51,669 nt of DNA from Caulobacter sp. HMWF025. Its GTDB lineage: Bacteria > Pseudomonadota > Alphaproteobacteria > Caulobacterales > Caulobacteraceae. Shown in pieces: positions 29,063 to 38,742 of this stretch. Numbering within the stretch: the stretch's first letter is position 1; every line of letters starts with the position of its first letter. The position numbers and the translations under genes are program-made. The stretch covers positions 13,279 to 64,947 of the forward strand of contig NZ_QAII01000002.1 in NCBI RefSeq assembly GCF_003060965.1, given 5' to 3'. Under the pieces are notes generated by a model. That model made no database searches and was not told the DNA's origin. It was given only the letters and a program-made list of their open reading frames with translations.

Positions 29063-29141
29063 GTCATCCCTGGAACCTCCCCGGGACCGACAGGTCAGCG
29101 CGCGCAACGGGATCGGTCCCGGGCCCCGGGCCCGGGATGAC
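29063..29141. repeat. Large intergenic palindrome (GTCATCCC family), copy A
   Basis: Outer arms GTCATCCC/GGGATGAC and inner arms cccgggaccga/tcggtcccggg between dnaN and grpE. It shares its layout with copies at 41557, 47907 and 49458. The surrounding 28897-29161 shows no gene. Confidence 0.7.
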
Positions 29142-29161
29142 GCTTTTGAACGCGCTTGATC

Positions 29162-29782
29162 TCAGGACTTGATGTCGATCGAGCCACCGGAGTCGCTGGG
29201 CGCAGCGCCGTAGGGGTTGGCGGCGGCGGTGGGCGGTTCGGCCGCGCCGGGGGCCGTCGAGCCCTTGGCGGCCACGGCGACCATGGCCGGGCGCACGAGG
29301 CGACCCATCAGCTCATAGCCGGCCTGCAGGAGGGCGATCACGCCACCGGCGGCGACCTCGGTCGAGGGCTGCTCCATCACCGCCTGGTGCAGGTGCGGAT
29401 CGAACTTCTCGCCCTTGGCCGGCTCGATCTTCTTCAGGCCGTTGCGCTCGAAGGCCGCCAGAAGCTCCTTCTCGGTCATCTCGACACCGATGATGTAGTT
29501 GGTCACCGCCGGATCCTGCGAGTCGCGCGGGCTCATGGCGGTCGCGCGGGCCAGGTTGTCGGCCGCGCCCAGCAGGTCGCGGGCGAACTTCTGGATCGCA
29601 TAGGCGCGGGCGTCGTTCATCTCGCGCTCGGCCCGGCGCTTGGTGTTTTCCACGTCGGCGGCATAGCGCAGGGCCTGATCCTTCAGGGCCGCCACTTCCA
29701 GCTTCAGCGCCTCGATTTCCTGGGCCGCGTCCTCGCCGTCCTGGATCATGATCTCTTCAACCGGCGCTTGCTCGTCGCTCAT
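29162..29782 (-). CDS. grpE: Nucleotide exchange factor GrpE
   Basis: 206 residues. An acidic N-terminus leads into a long coiled coil (EIEALKLEVAALKDQALRYAADVENTKRRAERE) with the conserved R-x-x-A-(E/D)-x-x-N motif. The C-terminal beta domain includes FDPHLHQAVME. GrpE releases ADP from DnaK and recharges the chaperone cycle. It starts 9 bp after the hrcA stop with GGAC-type ribosome-binding sequence; hrcA-grpE operons are documented in Caulobacter. Confidence 0.95.
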   Translation of the reverse strand: MSDEQAPVEEIMIQDGEDAAQEIEALKLEVAALKDQALRYAADVENTKRRAEREMNDARAYAIQKFARDLLGAADNLARATAMSPRDSQDPAVTNYIIGVEMTEKELLAAFERNGLKKIEPAKGEKFDPHLHQAVMEQPSTEVAAGGVIALLQAGYELMGRLVRPAMVAVAAKGSTAPGAAEPPTAAANPYGAAPSDSGGSIDIKS

Positions 29783-29791
29783 CTCGTCGTC

Positions 29792-30886
29792 CTATCCATC
29801 CATCATCCGGCCGAGCACGCGGGCGGTATAGTCCACCAGCGGGATCACCCGGGCATAGTTCAGGCGCGTGGGGCCGATCACCCCGATCGCGCCCAGCACC
29901 TTGCGTTGGCCCGTCATATAGGGCGCCGCGATCACGGAGGAACCCGAAAGCGAAAAGAGTCGCGTTTCAGCCCCGATGAAAATGCGTACGCCCTGGGCTT
30001 CGCGCACATCATCCAGCAGGCCGATCAGCTGGCCCTTCTGCTCGAGATCGTCAAACAGCATGCGCACCCGCTCGAGATCCTCGCGGGCCCCGGTCTCCCT
30101 GAGGCCGTCGCCGAGCAGGTTGGCCTGACCCCGCACGATCAGGGCGCGGGCATCGCCCTCGCCACCGCCCCAGGCGGCCAGGCCGTCCTCGACCAAACGC
30201 GCCGTGGTCTCGTCCAGTTGCCGCCGGGCCATCTCAAGCTCGGCCCGGACCTCGTCCTTGGCCTCGCTGAGGGTCCGGCCGCGCAGGCGGGCATTGAGGA
30301 AGTTGGAGGCTTCCTGGAAGGCCGAAGGGGTCATGCCGGGGGCCCGCTTCATCAGCCGGTTCTCGACCGTGCCGTCCTCGAAGACCATCACCGCCAGGGC
30401 CTGGTCGCCGCCCAGGGCCACGAACTCGACATGCTTGACCCCGCCCTCGCGGACGGGCGTGACCACGATGCTGGCCCCGCCGGCCAGGCCCGACAGGATC
30501 GAGCCGGCCTCGGCCAGGGCCTCCTCCAACGAGCGTCCGCGGGCGAACAGCCGGGCCTCGATGGCACGCCGCTCGTCTTCACCCACATCGCCGACTTCCA
30601 GGAAGCCGTCGACGAACATCCGCAGCCCGGCATGGGTGGGAATGCGTCCGGCGCTGGTGTGGGGGGCATCCAGCAGTCCCAGCTGGGCCAGGTCCTGCAT
30701 GGTGTTGCGGATCGAGGCCGGCGACAGGGGCGTGCCGCCACGCGACAGGGGGCCGCCGCGCGACAGGGTCCGGGAGCCGACCGGCTCGCCGGTTTCCAGA
30801 TAGGCCTCGACCACCCGACGGAAGATGTCTCGGGCCCGGGCATCCAGCTCGGTCAGGCCGGGTGTGCGACCGAACAACTGCGTCAT
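29792..30886 (-). CDS. hrcA: Heat-inducible transcription repressor HrcA
   Basis: 364 residues. The N-terminal winged helix [29 protein letters not shown] and [18 protein letters not shown] are typical of Hrc[11 protein letters not shown] follows. The C-terminal region contains [24 protein letters not shown], the standard HrcA end. HrcA represses groESL-type operons through CIRCE elements. I see no CIRCE repeat in this window. An insert with two SRGG repeats (residues about 41-50) lengthens the wing region. Confidence 0.95.
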   Translation of the reverse strand: MTQLFGRTPGLTELDARARDIFRRVVEAYLETGEPVGSRTLSRGGPLSRGGTPLSPASIRNTMQDLAQLGLLDAPHTSAGRIPTHAGLRMFVDGFLEVGDVGEDERRAIEARLFARGRSLEEALAEAGSILSGLAGGASIVVTPVREGGVKHVEFVALGGDQALAVMVFEDGTVENRLMKRAPGMTPSAFQEASNFLNARLRGRTLSEAKDEVRAELEMARRQLDETTARLVEDGLAAWGGGEGDARALIVRGQANLLGDGLRETGAREDLERVRMLFDDLEQKGQLIGLLDDVREAQGVRIFIGAETRLFSLSGSSVIAAPYMTGQRKVLGAIGVIGPTRLNYARVIPLVDYTARVLGRMMDG

Positions 30887-31019
30887 GGTGGACCGTCAGA
30901 AACCTCGCGCGGGTTCAAAAAAGGCCGGGTGCTCTTCCAAGTTCCCGTATCCCGGAGGATAAGCGGCCCCACCCTGCATTCAAAGCCCTTACACCCTTTC
31001 TCGAAACCCGGAGTCTCCC

Positions 31020-31736
31020 ATGCGTCCCTCAAGCCGCGCCCCCGACCAGTTGCGCGCCGTCACGCTGGAGACCGGGGTCAACCGCTATGCCGAGGGCTCG
31101 TGCCTGATCGGCTTTGGCCACACCAAGGTTCTGGTCACCGCCACGGTTGAAGAAAACGTCCCCGGCTGGATGCGCAACAAGGGCGCCGGCTGGGTCACGG
31201 CCGAGTACGGCATGCTGCCGCGCGCCACCCACACCCGCGGCCGTCGCGAGGCCGCCACCGGCAAGCAGACCGGCCGCACCCAGGAAATCCAGCGCCTGAT
31301 CGGCCGCTCGCTGCGCGCCGTCGTCGACCTGAAGGCCCTTGGCGAACGCCAGATCACCCTCGACTGCGACGTCGTCCAGGCCGACGGCGGCACCCGCACG
31401 GCCGCGATCACCGGGGCTTGGGTGGCCCTGCGGCTGGCGACGCAGTACCTGCTGGACGAAGGCGTGCTGAAGACCGACCCGATCGTCGGCCAGGTGGCGG
31501 CCGTGTCCTGCGGCGTGTTCAACAATGTCCCGGTGCTGGACCTCGACTATGAGGAAGACAGCAATGCCGAGGCCGACAGCAATTTCGTCCTGACCCAGGG
31601 CGGCGACATCGTCGAGATCCAGGCCACCGGCGAAAAGCGCGGCTTCAGCCGGGCCGAGTTCGAAGCCCTCTACGGCCTGGCCGACAAGGGCATCAACGAG
31701 CTGTTCGCCTTCCAGAAGGCCGCCATCGGGCGCTGA
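31020..31736 (+). CDS. rph: Ribonuclease PH
   Basis: 238 residues, normal size. It starts [27 protein letters not shown] with GGAG 10 bp upstream. Conserved pieces are the phosphate-binding region [37 protein letters not shown] and the acidic GEKRGFSR end. It is a phosphate-dependent 3'-5' exoribonuclease that trims tRNA 3' ends. It is divergent from hrcA across a 133-bp region. Confidence 0.97.
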   Translation: MRPSSRAPDQLRAVTLETGVNRYAEGSCLIGFGHTKVLVTATVEENVPGWMRNKGAGWVTAEYGMLPRATHTRGRREAATGKQTGRTQEIQRLIGRSLRAVVDLKALGERQITLDCDVVQADGGTRTAAITGAWVALRLATQYLLDEGVLKTDPIVGQVAAVSCGVFNNVPVLDLDYEEDSNAEADSNFVLTQGGDIVEIQATGEKRGFSRAEFEALYGLADKGINELFAFQKAAIGR

Positions 31737-31866
31737 TACCCCGAGCGGCTCGCCCGGTAACTGCGCACAGGGGCGTTGCGATCGGCCAAACGGCCGCCGT
31801 GACGCCCTGTCCTCTTGCCGCCGGGGCGGCGGGGCCCCAGATTCGTCCCTCGAGAGGAGATCGCAC

Positions 31867-32844
31867 GTGGCGACACCGTTCCAGGGATACGAAGTCGAGG
31901 CCCGCCTGCGGCCGTCCGCCGAAGCCTATGGCTTCGACCTGGACCGCGTTCTGGCGGCCGTCGTCGCGCTTGAGGCGCAGGTCCCGGACGACGCCTATAC
32001 GGCAGGCATTCTCGGCACCGAGCGTCTCGGCAATGGCGTCGTCGTCAGCCCCACGGGGCTGGTCCTGACCATGGCCTATCTGATCACCGAGGCGCGTGAG
32101 GTGATCCTGACCCTGAACGACGGTCGCCGCGTCCCGGCCCACGTCCTCGGGTTTGATTCGCGCACCGGCCTGGGTCTGGTCCAGGCCCTGGAGCCGCTCA
32201 ATCTGCCGGTGATGCCGATCGGAACCTCGCAGGGCCTGATCGGCGGGGCCGGGGTGATCGTGGCCGGGGCCGGCGGACGGTCCCATGCCGCAGCGGGCCA
32301 GGTCCTGACCCGGATGCCCTTTGCCGGCTACTGGGAGTTCCTGCTCGACGAGGCCATCATGGCCGAGCCGGCCCACCCGCACTGGAGTGGCGCGGCCCTG
32401 ATCGGGCCCAAGGGCGATCTTGTCGGACTCGGCTATCTGAGCCTGGAAACCCGCTCTGCCGACGGCAGGGCCAAGCCGATCAACATGTTCGTGCCGGCGG
32501 ACCTGCTGCCCCCGATCCTGGATGATCTGGCGCGCGGCCGGCCGCCCCATGCGCCGCGTCCCTGGCTGGGTGTCTTTGCCCAGGAGATCGAAAACCATGT
32601 CGTGGTCGTCGGGGTCTCGCCCAAGGGGCCGGCGGCGCGGGCCGAGCTGAAGCCGGGTGACGTGATCCTGGCCGTGGCCGGACGACCGGTCGCCACCCTC
32701 GCCGAGTTCTACAGCCGCCTGTGGGCCCAGGGTCCGGCAGGCGCGACCATCCCGCTGCGGCTTCTGCGCGAGCATGACAGCTTCGAGGTCGAGATTCGCT
32801 CAATGGACCGCGCCACCCTGCTGCAGAAGCCGAGGCTGAACTAG
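31867..32844 (+). CDS. Trypsin-like/PDZ (S1C, DegP-like) protein lacking catalytic His and Asp
   Basis: 325 residues from a GTG with GGAG 9 bp upstream. The layout is that of an S1C protease: NGVVVSPTGLVLTMAYLI, then GFDSRTGLGLV and HWSGAALIGPKGDLVGLG, followed by a PDZ domain (LGVFAQEIENHVVVVGVSPKGPA to LREHDSF). In active enzymes the positions of Tyr71 (from NAHV), Gly101 (from TDLA) and Ser174 would be His, Asp and Ser; only Ser174 remains. No signal peptide is visible. It is probably a non-proteolytic, cytoplasmic binding or scaffold protein; that is inferred from the missing residues. Confidence 0.83.
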   Translation: MATPFQGYEVEARLRPSAEAYGFDLDRVLAAVVALEAQVPDDAYTAGILGTERLGNGVVVSPTGLVLTMAYLITEAREVILTLNDGRRVPAHVLGFDSRTGLGLVQALEPLNLPVMPIGTSQGLIGGAGVIVAGAGGRSHAAAGQVLTRMPFAGYWEFLLDEAIMAEPAHPHWSGAALIGPKGDLVGLGYLSLETRSADGRAKPINMFVPADLLPPILDDLARGRPPHAPRPWLGVFAQEIENHVVVVGVSPKGPAARAELKPGDVILAVAGRPVATLAEFYSRLWAQGPAGATIPLRLLREHDSFEVEIRSMDRATLLQKPRLN

Positions 32845-33007
32845 GTCGGGCTTTCCGGCACCGTTTCCCGGTCCGGCGCGGGACGATTAAACCCTATTGG
32901 CGGCCGGAACGTGCGAGGGTGCAAAGGTCCGCCGTGTCCCCGTGACCGGCGGCGATCCTGCCCGACGGCGTCCCGCCAGGCCGGTCAGGATCCTGGAACC
33001 ACGCGCC

Positions 33008-33112
33008 ATGAAAGAGACCAAGGGCAAGTCCAAGAAGCAGGCCCCGCCCAAGCCCAACGCCTCCAACCCCAGCGTGAAGGGCGAGATGGCGACCCTGTTC
33101 AAGAAGAAATAG
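33008..33112 (+). CDS. Small lysine-rich protein (hypothetical)
   Basis: 34 residues, rich in Lys and Pro, ending MATLFKKK. The frame is open upstream to 32897 but that part is low-complexity Arg/Pro. A short basic protein with this composition could bind nucleic acid or be a chance frame. There is no strong ribosome-binding site. It lies alone between the PDZ protein gene and the convergent XRE regulator gene. Confidence 0.4.
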   Translation: MKETKGKSKKQAPPKPNASNPSVKGEMATLFKKK

Positions 33113-33137
33113 GCCGACGGCCGGCCGCGGCGGCGGC

Positions 33138-33362
33138 TCAGTCGTCGCTGTCGGGCGGGCCGCTTTCGAAGGTCAAAAGATCGCCCGGCTGGCAGTCCAG
33201 CTCACGGCACAGCGCATCCAGGGTCGAGAACCGGACGGCCCGGGCTTTTCCGGTCTTGAGGATCGACAGGTTGGCGATCGTGACGCCGACGCGATCCGAT
33301 AGTTCGGTCAGGGACATGCGGCGTTCCAGCAGCACGCGGTCGAGATTGACCCGGACGGGCAT
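33138..33362 (-). CDS. XRE-family helix-turn-helix regulator (HTH_26 type)
   Basis: 74 residues, little more than one helix-turn-helix: MPVRVNLDRVLLERRMSLTELSDRVGVTIANLSILKTGKARAVRFSTLDALCRELDCQPGDLL. This short form is usually partnered with a DUF2975 membrane protein, as here (17 bp upstream gene on the same strand). It probably autoregulates the pair; operator unknown. Confidence 0.93.
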   Translation of the reverse strand: MPVRVNLDRVLLERRMSLTELSDRVGVTIANLSILKTGKARAVRFSTLDALCRELDCQPGDLLTFESGPPDSDD

Positions 33363-33379
33363 GGCAGGATTCTCCGCAG

Positions 33380-33910
33380 TCAGATGGTGAGTTCGGCTTC
33401 ACGGCGAAGGCGGGCACCCTCGCGGAAGACTTCGGCCAGGACGAAGACCACCAGGACCGAGAACCAGGCAGTCAGTGTGAAAGAGACCTTGCTGTCGCTC
33501 GACGGGGCCAGCCAGTGGGACATGGCCGTATAGATGTAGCGCCCGATCTCCAGACCGCCCAGGATCAGGCCGATCATCCGCAGGCGCAGTACGTTGTCGG
33601 GGTGGAAGGGATCGCCCGCCGTCAGGGTGCCGAAGATCCGCCGCAGGCGTTCGACGATCAGCATCCAGCCGCCCATCATCAGGGCCCAGGCCCCGAGGGC
33701 GCTGGCGAACAGCGGGCCGTTGCGGCTTACCGACTCGACGGCGTCGCTGATCGGTACCAGGCGGGCCAGCAGGTCCGGGTTGAAGCTGAACAGCAGGGCG
33801 ATCAGCGTGAAGATCGACAGCAGGCTGACGAAGATCCAGAGACCGACATAGATGACGTCGAGAATGATCTTCAGAAAGCTCGAAACCGAGCCGGGCCCCA
33901 AGGCGCGCAT
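33380..33910 (-). CDS. DUF2975 membrane protein
   Basis: 176 residues with four hydrophobic segments (about 13-40, 67-85, 108-124, 145-163). The loop FGTLTAGDPFHPDNVLRLRMIGLI is the family signature, (F)xxxxxGxPF..eN..RLr.iG. It sits directly before the small XRE regulator in what looks like a two-gene operon. The function of the pair is unknown; the membrane protein may sequester or modulate the regulator. Confidence 0.92.
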   Translation of the reverse strand: MRALGPGSVSSFLKIILDVIYVGLWIFVSLLSIFTLIALLFSFNPDLLARLVPISDAVESVSRNGPLFASALGAWALMMGGWMLIVERLRRIFGTLTAGDPFHPDNVLRLRMIGLILGGLEIGRYIYTAMSHWLAPSSDSKVSFTLTAWFSVLVVFVLAEVFREGARLRREAELTI

Positions 33911-33985
33911 GGCTGTTTCCCCCGCCCTCCCCAGGGCGCAAAACGAGGTCGCGCGCGCGGCGCGGCCTTCAGTCCCCTCTATAGC

Positions 33986-34102
33986 CTAGAGCGTCTGCAC
34001 CACGAAGGTGATCGCCGAGACCGGCAGGCCCACGATGAGGGCAGCGGTGATCGAGGCCATGATGACCTTGTCGGCGATGCGGAAGAACTTCGAGACAGCC
34101 AT
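33986..34102 (-). CDS. Small single-pass membrane protein (hypothetical)
   Basis: 38 residues: a short basic N-terminus ([13 protein letters not shown]) followed by one transmembrane helix ([22 protein letters not shown]). The ATG at 34102 is preferred because the upstream frame reads through Pro/Ser-rich filler. AT-rich promoter-like DNA lies about 95 bp upstream. I do not recognise a family. Confidence 0.5.
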   Translation of the reverse strand: MAVSKFFRIADKVIMASITAALIVGLPVSAITFVVQTL

Positions 34103-34195
34103 GGGGGTGGGTCCATTGAGGTGGCTGGGCGACAGCCGGAGAGTCGGCTGCGTCCATGGCCTAGAGATAGAACCCGATTCCGGTTTCGCCAATGT

Positions 34196-34214
34196 TGATT
34201 ATCGACAAACGATA
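34196..34214. promoter_or_regulatory. AT-rich inverted repeat, candidate operator
   Basis: TATCG-acaaa-CGATA at 34200-34214 overlaps TTGAT-tatc-GACAA at 34196-34209, which resembles an FNR/FixK box with mismatches in the right half. It lies in an AT-rich patch between the small membrane protein and the GST gene. Confidence 0.3.
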
Positions 34215-34244
34215 TTAAACTTTTGCAATCATGGCCGATCGGCC

Positions 34245-34838
34245 TCAGGTCAGTTGCGCGGAAGTCACAGCGACCGACTCGCGGCGGGCGACGACCTCGA
34301 ACCAGGCCGACAGGGTCGGACGCCCTTCGCGCCAGTCGACGACGGCCCGGGCATCGAAATAGGCCAGCTGGGCCGCCGCAGAGATCTCGCCGATCTCGAA
34401 GCGGGCGGCCGTGAGGGCCTCGGCCTCCAGGCTGTCGAGCCCTGCCACGATGGCGCGCAGCTGGCGATCGATCAGCTCGGCGCGCTGGTCGTCGGCTGGA
34501 CGCAGGCGTTCGCGGACCACGGCCACAGCCGCCGAGCCCATGCCGTCGGTCAGGGCCTGCAGCCGCAGGGCGCGGCGGCGGGCGGCCCCGGCGGCGGGGA
34601 TCAGGCCGGCGCCACCCTCGGCGTCGAGGTGGTCGCAGATCACGGCCGAGTCATAGAGGATCTCGCCGTCGTCCAGCACCAGGGTCGGCACCTGGCAAAG
34701 CGGGTTCAGGGCCCGCAGGGCCTCGTCGGCAAAGGGGCTGGCGGTCTCCAGCGTGATCCGGTCGGAGAGGCCGTTTTCGTGGGCGACGATGCGAACCTTG
34801 CGCGCAAAAGGCGACAGGGCGGAGTAGAAGAGCCGCAT
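34245..34838 (-). CDS. Glutathione S-transferase family protein
   Basis: 197 residues. The thioredoxin-like N-terminus is [24 protein letters not shown], with the [25 protein letters not shown] segment that positions glutathione (VPxL and DSxxI motifs). An all-helical C-terminal domain follows. GAGG lies just upstream of the start, which is divergent from rdgB with only 24 bp between the two starts. Substrate unknown. Confidence 0.92.
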   Translation of the reverse strand: MRLFYSALSPFARKVRIVAHENGLSDRITLETASPFADEALRALNPLCQVPTLVLDDGEILYDSAVICDHLDAEGGAGLIPAAGAARRRALRLQALTDGMGSAAVAVVRERLRPADDQRAELIDRQLRAIVAGLDSLEAEALTAARFEIGEISAAAQLAYFDARAVVDWREGRPTLSAWFEVVARRESVAVTSAQLT

Positions 34839-34862
34839 GGAGTTTTCCTCAAGGAGCCGCGC

Positions 34863-35465
34863 ATGGCGCTGAAACTGGAGCCGGGCCTCAAGCTTGTGGC
34901 CGCGACACACAATCCTGGCAAGGTGCCCGAGATCGCCGCCCTGCTGGACGGCCGGTTCGAGATCGTCACCGCCGGTCAGCTGGGCCTGCCGGAACCTGAT
35001 GAGACCGAAACCACCTTCGTCGGCAATGCCCTGCTCAAGGCCCGCCATGCCGCCGACCTGTCGGGGCTGGTGGCCCTGGCCGACGATTCCGGCCTGTCGG
35101 TGGCGGCCCTCGGCGGCGCGCCGGGCGTCTATTCGGCCCGCTGGGCCGGCCCCGGCAAGGATTTCGCCCTGGCCATGGCCAAGGTCGAGGAACGCCTCGA
35201 CGAGACCGGATCCACTGACCGCTCGGCCTGGTTCACCTCGGCCCTGGCCGTCGCCTGGCCGCATGGTCCGGCGGTGGTGGTGCAGGGCGAGGTCCATGGC
35301 CAGCTGGCCTTCCCGCCGCGCGGCAGCCGGGGCTTCGGCTATGATCCGATCTTCCAGCCCGACGGTCATCAGCTGACCTTCGGCGAGATGGACCCGGCCG
35401 CCAAGGATGCGATGAGCCACCGGGCCCGGGCCTTCGAAAAGCTGAAGGCGGCCCTGTTTGACTGA
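34863..35465 (+). CDS. rdgB: Non-canonical purine NTP pyrophosphatase (dITP/XTP, RdgB/HAM1)
   Basis: 200 residues from the ATG at 34863 with AAGGAG 6 bp upstream. HAM1 motifs: [46 protein letters not shown] and [11 protein letters not shown]. It hydrolyses dITP, dHAPTP and XTP to keep them out of DNA. The 3' end overlaps the start of hemW by 8 bp, so the genes are coupled. Confidence 0.96.
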   Translation: MALKLEPGLKLVAATHNPGKVPEIAALLDGRFEIVTAGQLGLPEPDETETTFVGNALLKARHAADLSGLVALADDSGLSVAALGGAPGVYSARWAGPGKDFALAMAKVEERLDETGSTDRSAWFTSALAVAWPHGPAVVVQGEVHGQLAFPPRGSRGFGYDPIFQPDGHQLTFGEMDPAAKDAMSHRARAFEKLKAALFD

Positions 35466-36609
35466 GCCGGGACCGCCGCTGGGGGTCTACATCCACTGGC
35501 CCTACTGCGCCCGGATCTGTCCCTATTGCGACTTCAACGTCGTGCGCGACCGGGGGCGGACCGCCGAGCAGCAGGACCTGGCCGATGCCATCGTCGCCGA
35601 CCTGACTGCCCAGCGGGCCCGCACCGGGCCGCGAACCCTGCTGTCGATCTTCTTCGGTGGCGGCACGCCCTCGCTGATGGACCCCGTCCAGGTGGCCCGG
35701 GTGATCGCCACGGCGGGGGCCCTCTGGACGCCTGCCCCGGATCTGGAGATCAGCCTCGAGGCCAATCCCACCGATGCCGAGGCCGGGCGCTTCGAGGCCC
35801 TGGCGGCGGCGGGGGTGGCGCGGCTGTCGCTTGGGGTCCAGTCCCTGCAGGACGAGGCCCTGGTGCAGCTGGGCCGCAACCACGACGCCGGCTCGGCCCG
35901 CAGGGCCCTGGCGCTGGCGGCGCGGGTCTTTCCCCGGCTGTCGGTCGACCTGATCTATGCCCGGCCCGGCCAGTCCGACCGCGACTGGCGCGACGAGCTG
36001 GACGCGGTCCTCGCCTTCGCGCCCGAGCATGTCTCGCCCTACCAGCTGACCATCGAGGCCGGCACGGCCTTTGACCGGGCGGTCGGGCGCGGCAGGCTGG
36101 TGGTGCCGGACGAGGACCTGGCCACCACCCTGTTCGAGACCACCCAGGCCGTGCTCGAGGGCGCGGGCTTCGAGGCCTATGAGGTGTCCAACCACGCTCG
36201 CGGCGAGGCGGCCCGCTCGCGCCACAACCTCGTCTACTGGCGGGGCCATGACTATGTCGGTGTCGGGCCCGGCGCGCACGGGCGCCTTACCCTCTCCGGC
36301 GGCCGCATCGCCACCACGGCCCACCGCAAGATCGCCGACTATGTCGCCGCCGTGCGGGAGAGCGGCGTCGGCTTCGAGGCCGAAGCCCTGAGCTCGGTCG
36401 AGGCGGCCGAGGAGCGGCTGCTGCTGGGCCTGCGCATCGACGCCGGCGTGGCCTTTGACGAGGTGGCCGTTCTGGGCCTGGCACCCGGGGCCGCCAAGGT
36501 GCGCCGCCATGTCGAGCTGGGGCTTCTGGCCGACGATCCGTCGCATCTGCGCGCCACCCGCGCGGGCCGTCTGGTGCTGGACCGGCTGACAGGCGCGCTC
36601 GCGACCTGA
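35458..36609 (+). CDS. hemW: HemW, radical SAM heme-binding protein (HemN-like)
   Basis: 383 residues from a TTG at 35458, the only sensible start before the family core. [18 protein letters not shown] has CX3CX2C (C17, C21, C24); the extra Cys of true HemN (CxxxCxxCxC) is absent, which points to HemW, a heme chaperone, and not to coproporphyrinogen dehydrogenase. SAM-contact [10 protein letters not shown] and the C-terminal HRKIADYV and LGLRIDAGV segments are also present. Confidence 0.93.
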   Translation: MTEPGPPLGVYIHWPYCARICPYCDFNVVRDRGRTAEQQDLADAIVADLTAQRARTGPRTLLSIFFGGGTPSLMDPVQVARVIATAGALWTPAPDLEISLEANPTDAEAGRFEALAAAGVARLSLGVQSLQDEALVQLGRNHDAGSARRALALAARVFPRLSVDLIYARPGQSDRDWRDELDAVLAFAPEHVSPYQLTIEAGTAFDRAVGRGRLVVPDEDLATTLFETTQAVLEGAGFEAYEVSNHARGEAARSRHNLVYWRGHDYVGVGPGAHGRLTLSGGRIATTAHRKIADYVAAVRESGVGFEAEALSSVEAAEERLLLGLRIDAGVAFDEVAVLGLAPGAAKVRRHVELGLLADDPSHLRATRAGRLVLDRLTGALAT

Positions 36610-36664
36610 TAGGAGTGGTCCTCAACGTTTCGTTGCGCGGCCCCGCGCAGAAAGTTTCGCACCC

Positions 36665-37537
36665 TTGAGCCGTCTGCCCGATCCGCCCCCGCTGTCTGAC
36701 GCCCCGCTCGCCCCGGGGCTCTATCTGGTGGCGACGCCGATCGGAAACCTGCGCGACATCACCCTGCGGGCGCTGGATGTGCTGAACGCCTGCGACCTGC
36801 TGCTGGCCGAGGACACCCGGGTGTCGGGCAAGCTTCTGGCCGCCTACCAGATCTCCAAGCGGCTCGAGCGCTATGACGAGCACGTCGCCGACCGCGCCAC
36901 GCCGCGCATTCTCGAGCGGCTGGAGGCCGGCGAGCGGGTCGCCCTAGTCTCGGACGCCGGCACGCCGATGGTCTCCGACCCCGGCTATCGTCTCGCCAAG
37001 GAAGCCATCGCCGCCGGCCATGCCGTCTATCCGATCCCCGGGGCCTCGGCGGCCCTGGCGGCCCTGACCCTGGCCGGCCTGCCGACCGACCGCTTCCTGT
37101 TCGCCGGCTTTCCGCCGCCTAAGAGCGCCGCCCGCAAGACCTTCTTCGAGGAGCTGGCCCCGGTGCGCGCCACCCTGATCTTCTATGAGGGGGCCTCGCG
37201 GGTCGCCGACAGCCTGGCCGACATGGCCGCCGTCTTCGGTCCGCGCGAGGCGGCCGTGGCCCGCGAACTGACCAAGCTCTACGAGACCTGCATCCGCGGT
37301 CCTCTGGACGTTCTGGCCGCCGATCCGCGCTTCGAAAGCCCCAAGGGCGAGATCGTCATCCTGGTCGGGCCCGGCTCGGAAAAGCCGGTCCAGGCCGGCG
37401 ATGCCGAGAGCGCCCTGCGCGAGGCCATGGCCCGCCTGCCGCTGGGCGAAGCGGCCTCGGAAGTCGCCAAGGCGCTGGGCCTGCCGCGCCGCGACCTCTA
37501 CCGCCAGGCCCTGGCTCTGAAGGACGGGGCCAAATGA
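36665..37537 (+). CDS. rsmI: 16S rRNA 2'-O-ribose methyltransferase RsmI
   Basis: 290 residues from a TTG start. It has the tetrapyrrole-methylase fold: LYLVATPIGNLRDITLRALDVL, LLAEDTRVSGKLL, VSDAGTPMVSDPG, PGASAALAAL and FAGFPPP. RsmI methylates the 2'-OH of C1402 in 16S rRNA using SAM. The yraN gene starts 4 bp before its stop, as in many Proteobacteria. Confidence 0.96.
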   Translation: MSRLPDPPPLSDAPLAPGLYLVATPIGNLRDITLRALDVLNACDLLLAEDTRVSGKLLAAYQISKRLERYDEHVADRATPRILERLEAGERVALVSDAGTPMVSDPGYRLAKEAIAAGHAVYPIPGASAALAALTLAGLPTDRFLFAGFPPPKSAARKTFFEELAPVRATLIFYEGASRVADSLADMAAVFGPREAAVARELTKLYETCIRGPLDVLAADPRFESPKGEIVILVGPGSEKPVQAGDAESALREAMARLPLGEAASEVAKALGLPRRDLYRQALALKDGAK

Positions 37538-37911
37538 CCGCCCTTCGCCAGGCAAGGGGTGCCGCTGCGCGGCAATCCGGCCGCCGCGCCGAGGTGCTGG
37601 CGGCCGCCTGGCTGATGCTGAAGGGCTATCGCATCCTGGGCTTTCGACTGGTCACCCCGCTGGGCGAGATCGACCTGCTGGCCCAGCGCGGCCGGGTTCT
37701 GGCCGTGGTCGAGGTCAAGCGTCGGACGACGCTGGAGGCGGCTCTCGACGCCGTCACCGCCGAGCAGCGCCGGCGTCTGCGGCGGGCGGCGGCCCATCTG
37801 GTCGCCCATCGCCGGGGTCTGAAGGACATCGCGGTCCGGCTCGACCTGATCGCCCTGGCCCCCGGCCGCCGTCCGCGCCATCTTCGCGATGCCTGGCAGG
37901 AGGGATCATGA
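37534..37911 (+). CDS. yraN: YraN (UPF0102) nuclease-fold protein
   Basis: 125 residues. The restriction-endonuclease-like core is GEIDLLAQRGRVLAVVEVKRR (E-x-D...E-V-K), preceded by GRRAEVLAAAWLMLKGYRIL and followed by RLDLIAL. Its biochemical role is unclear. Start and stop overlap the neighbouring genes by 4 bp on both sides, which indicates an operon rsmI-yraN-sirB1-like. Confidence 0.95.
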   Translation: MTALRQARGAAARQSGRRAEVLAAAWLMLKGYRILGFRLVTPLGEIDLLAQRGRVLAVVEVKRRTTLEAALDAVTAEQRRRLRRAAAHLVAHRRGLKDIAVRLDLIALAPGRRPRHLRDAWQEGS

Positions 37912-38723
37912 CCCGCGAGGAGGCTGAAGCGATCCTGATCCGGGCCGGCGAGGGGGCTGACGCCGACTTTCCGCTGTTCGAGGCCGCACTGGCCTGCGCC
38001 GTCCATGAAAATCCCGACCGCAATCCCGGCCCGGCCGAGGCCCTGGCCCAGGAGGCGGCCGAGCGGCTGATCGAGCGGCTGAAGTCCGAGTCGCCTGAGG
38101 AGGCCGTGGCCGAGGCCCTCGCCGGCGACCTGCGCCTGAACGGCGACGTCCTGACCTATGACCATCCCGACAATGCCGACGTCATCGCCATCGCCGAGCG
38201 CCGCAAGGGCCTGCCGGTCGCGCTGGGGGTCTTCTACCTGCATGCCGCGCGGCAGGCCAAGGTCGCCCTGGCCGGGGTCGACTTCCCGGGCCACTTCCTG
38301 CTGCGCATCGAGACCGAGGAGGGCCCGCTGGCGCTCGACCCGTTCAGCGAGGGGCGGGTGGTCCTGCCGTCGGAGCTGTCACGGCGGGCCCTGCGGACCG
38401 GCCTGATGCCCGATGTGGCGGCGCGGCTGGAGCTGCTGATGGCCCCGGTTCCCGACCGCGCCGTGCTGATCCGTCTGCAGAACAACATCTTCGCCCGCGC
38501 CCAGCAGGCCCGCGACTGGCCCCGCGCCGAGCGCTCGGCCCTGCGGCGGGCGCTCCTGAATCCCGCCGACCACCGGCCATGGCTGGACGTGGCGGCGGCG
38601 CGCGAGGGCCAGGGCGCCCTGGCGGGGGCCCTGCAGGCCCTGACCCGCGCCCAGATCCTCGACGGCGGCGCCGCCATCGCCGCCCGGGCGGCGCGGGAGC
38701 GGGTGCGGCTGCGGCTGAACTAG
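37908..38723 (+). CDS. SirB1/transglutaminase-like protein with TPR tail
   Basis: 271 residues. The N-terminal transglutaminase-like region contains LAGDLRLNGDVLTYDHPDNADVIAIAERRKGLPVALGVFYLHAARQ and VDFPGHFLLRI, the SirB1 family hallmarks (usually annotated as tetratricopeptide-repeat regulatory protein). The C-terminal 80 residues are Ala-rich TPR-like helices. Function unproven. It is the last gene of the rsmI operon; a repeat-rich islet follows. Confidence 0.88.
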   Translation: MTREEAEAILIRAGEGADADFPLFEAALACAVHENPDRNPGPAEALAQEAAERLIERLKSESPEEAVAEALAGDLRLNGDVLTYDHPDNADVIAIAERRKGLPVALGVFYLHAARQAKVALAGVDFPGHFLLRIETEEGPLALDPFSEGRVVLPSELSRRALRTGLMPDVAARLELLMAPVPDRAVLIRLQNNIFARAQQARDWPRAERSALRRALLNPADHRPWLDVAAAREGQGALAGALQALTRAQILDGGAAIAARAARERVRLRLN

Positions 38724-38742
38724 GGAGTGGTGGCTCAAACCA

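Noticed and set aside
35458..36609. Annotation as coproporphyrinogen III dehydrogenase (HemN)
   Set aside because: The fourth Cys of HemN (CxxxCxxCxC) is replaced, and the rdgB-hemW gene order is typical of HemW.
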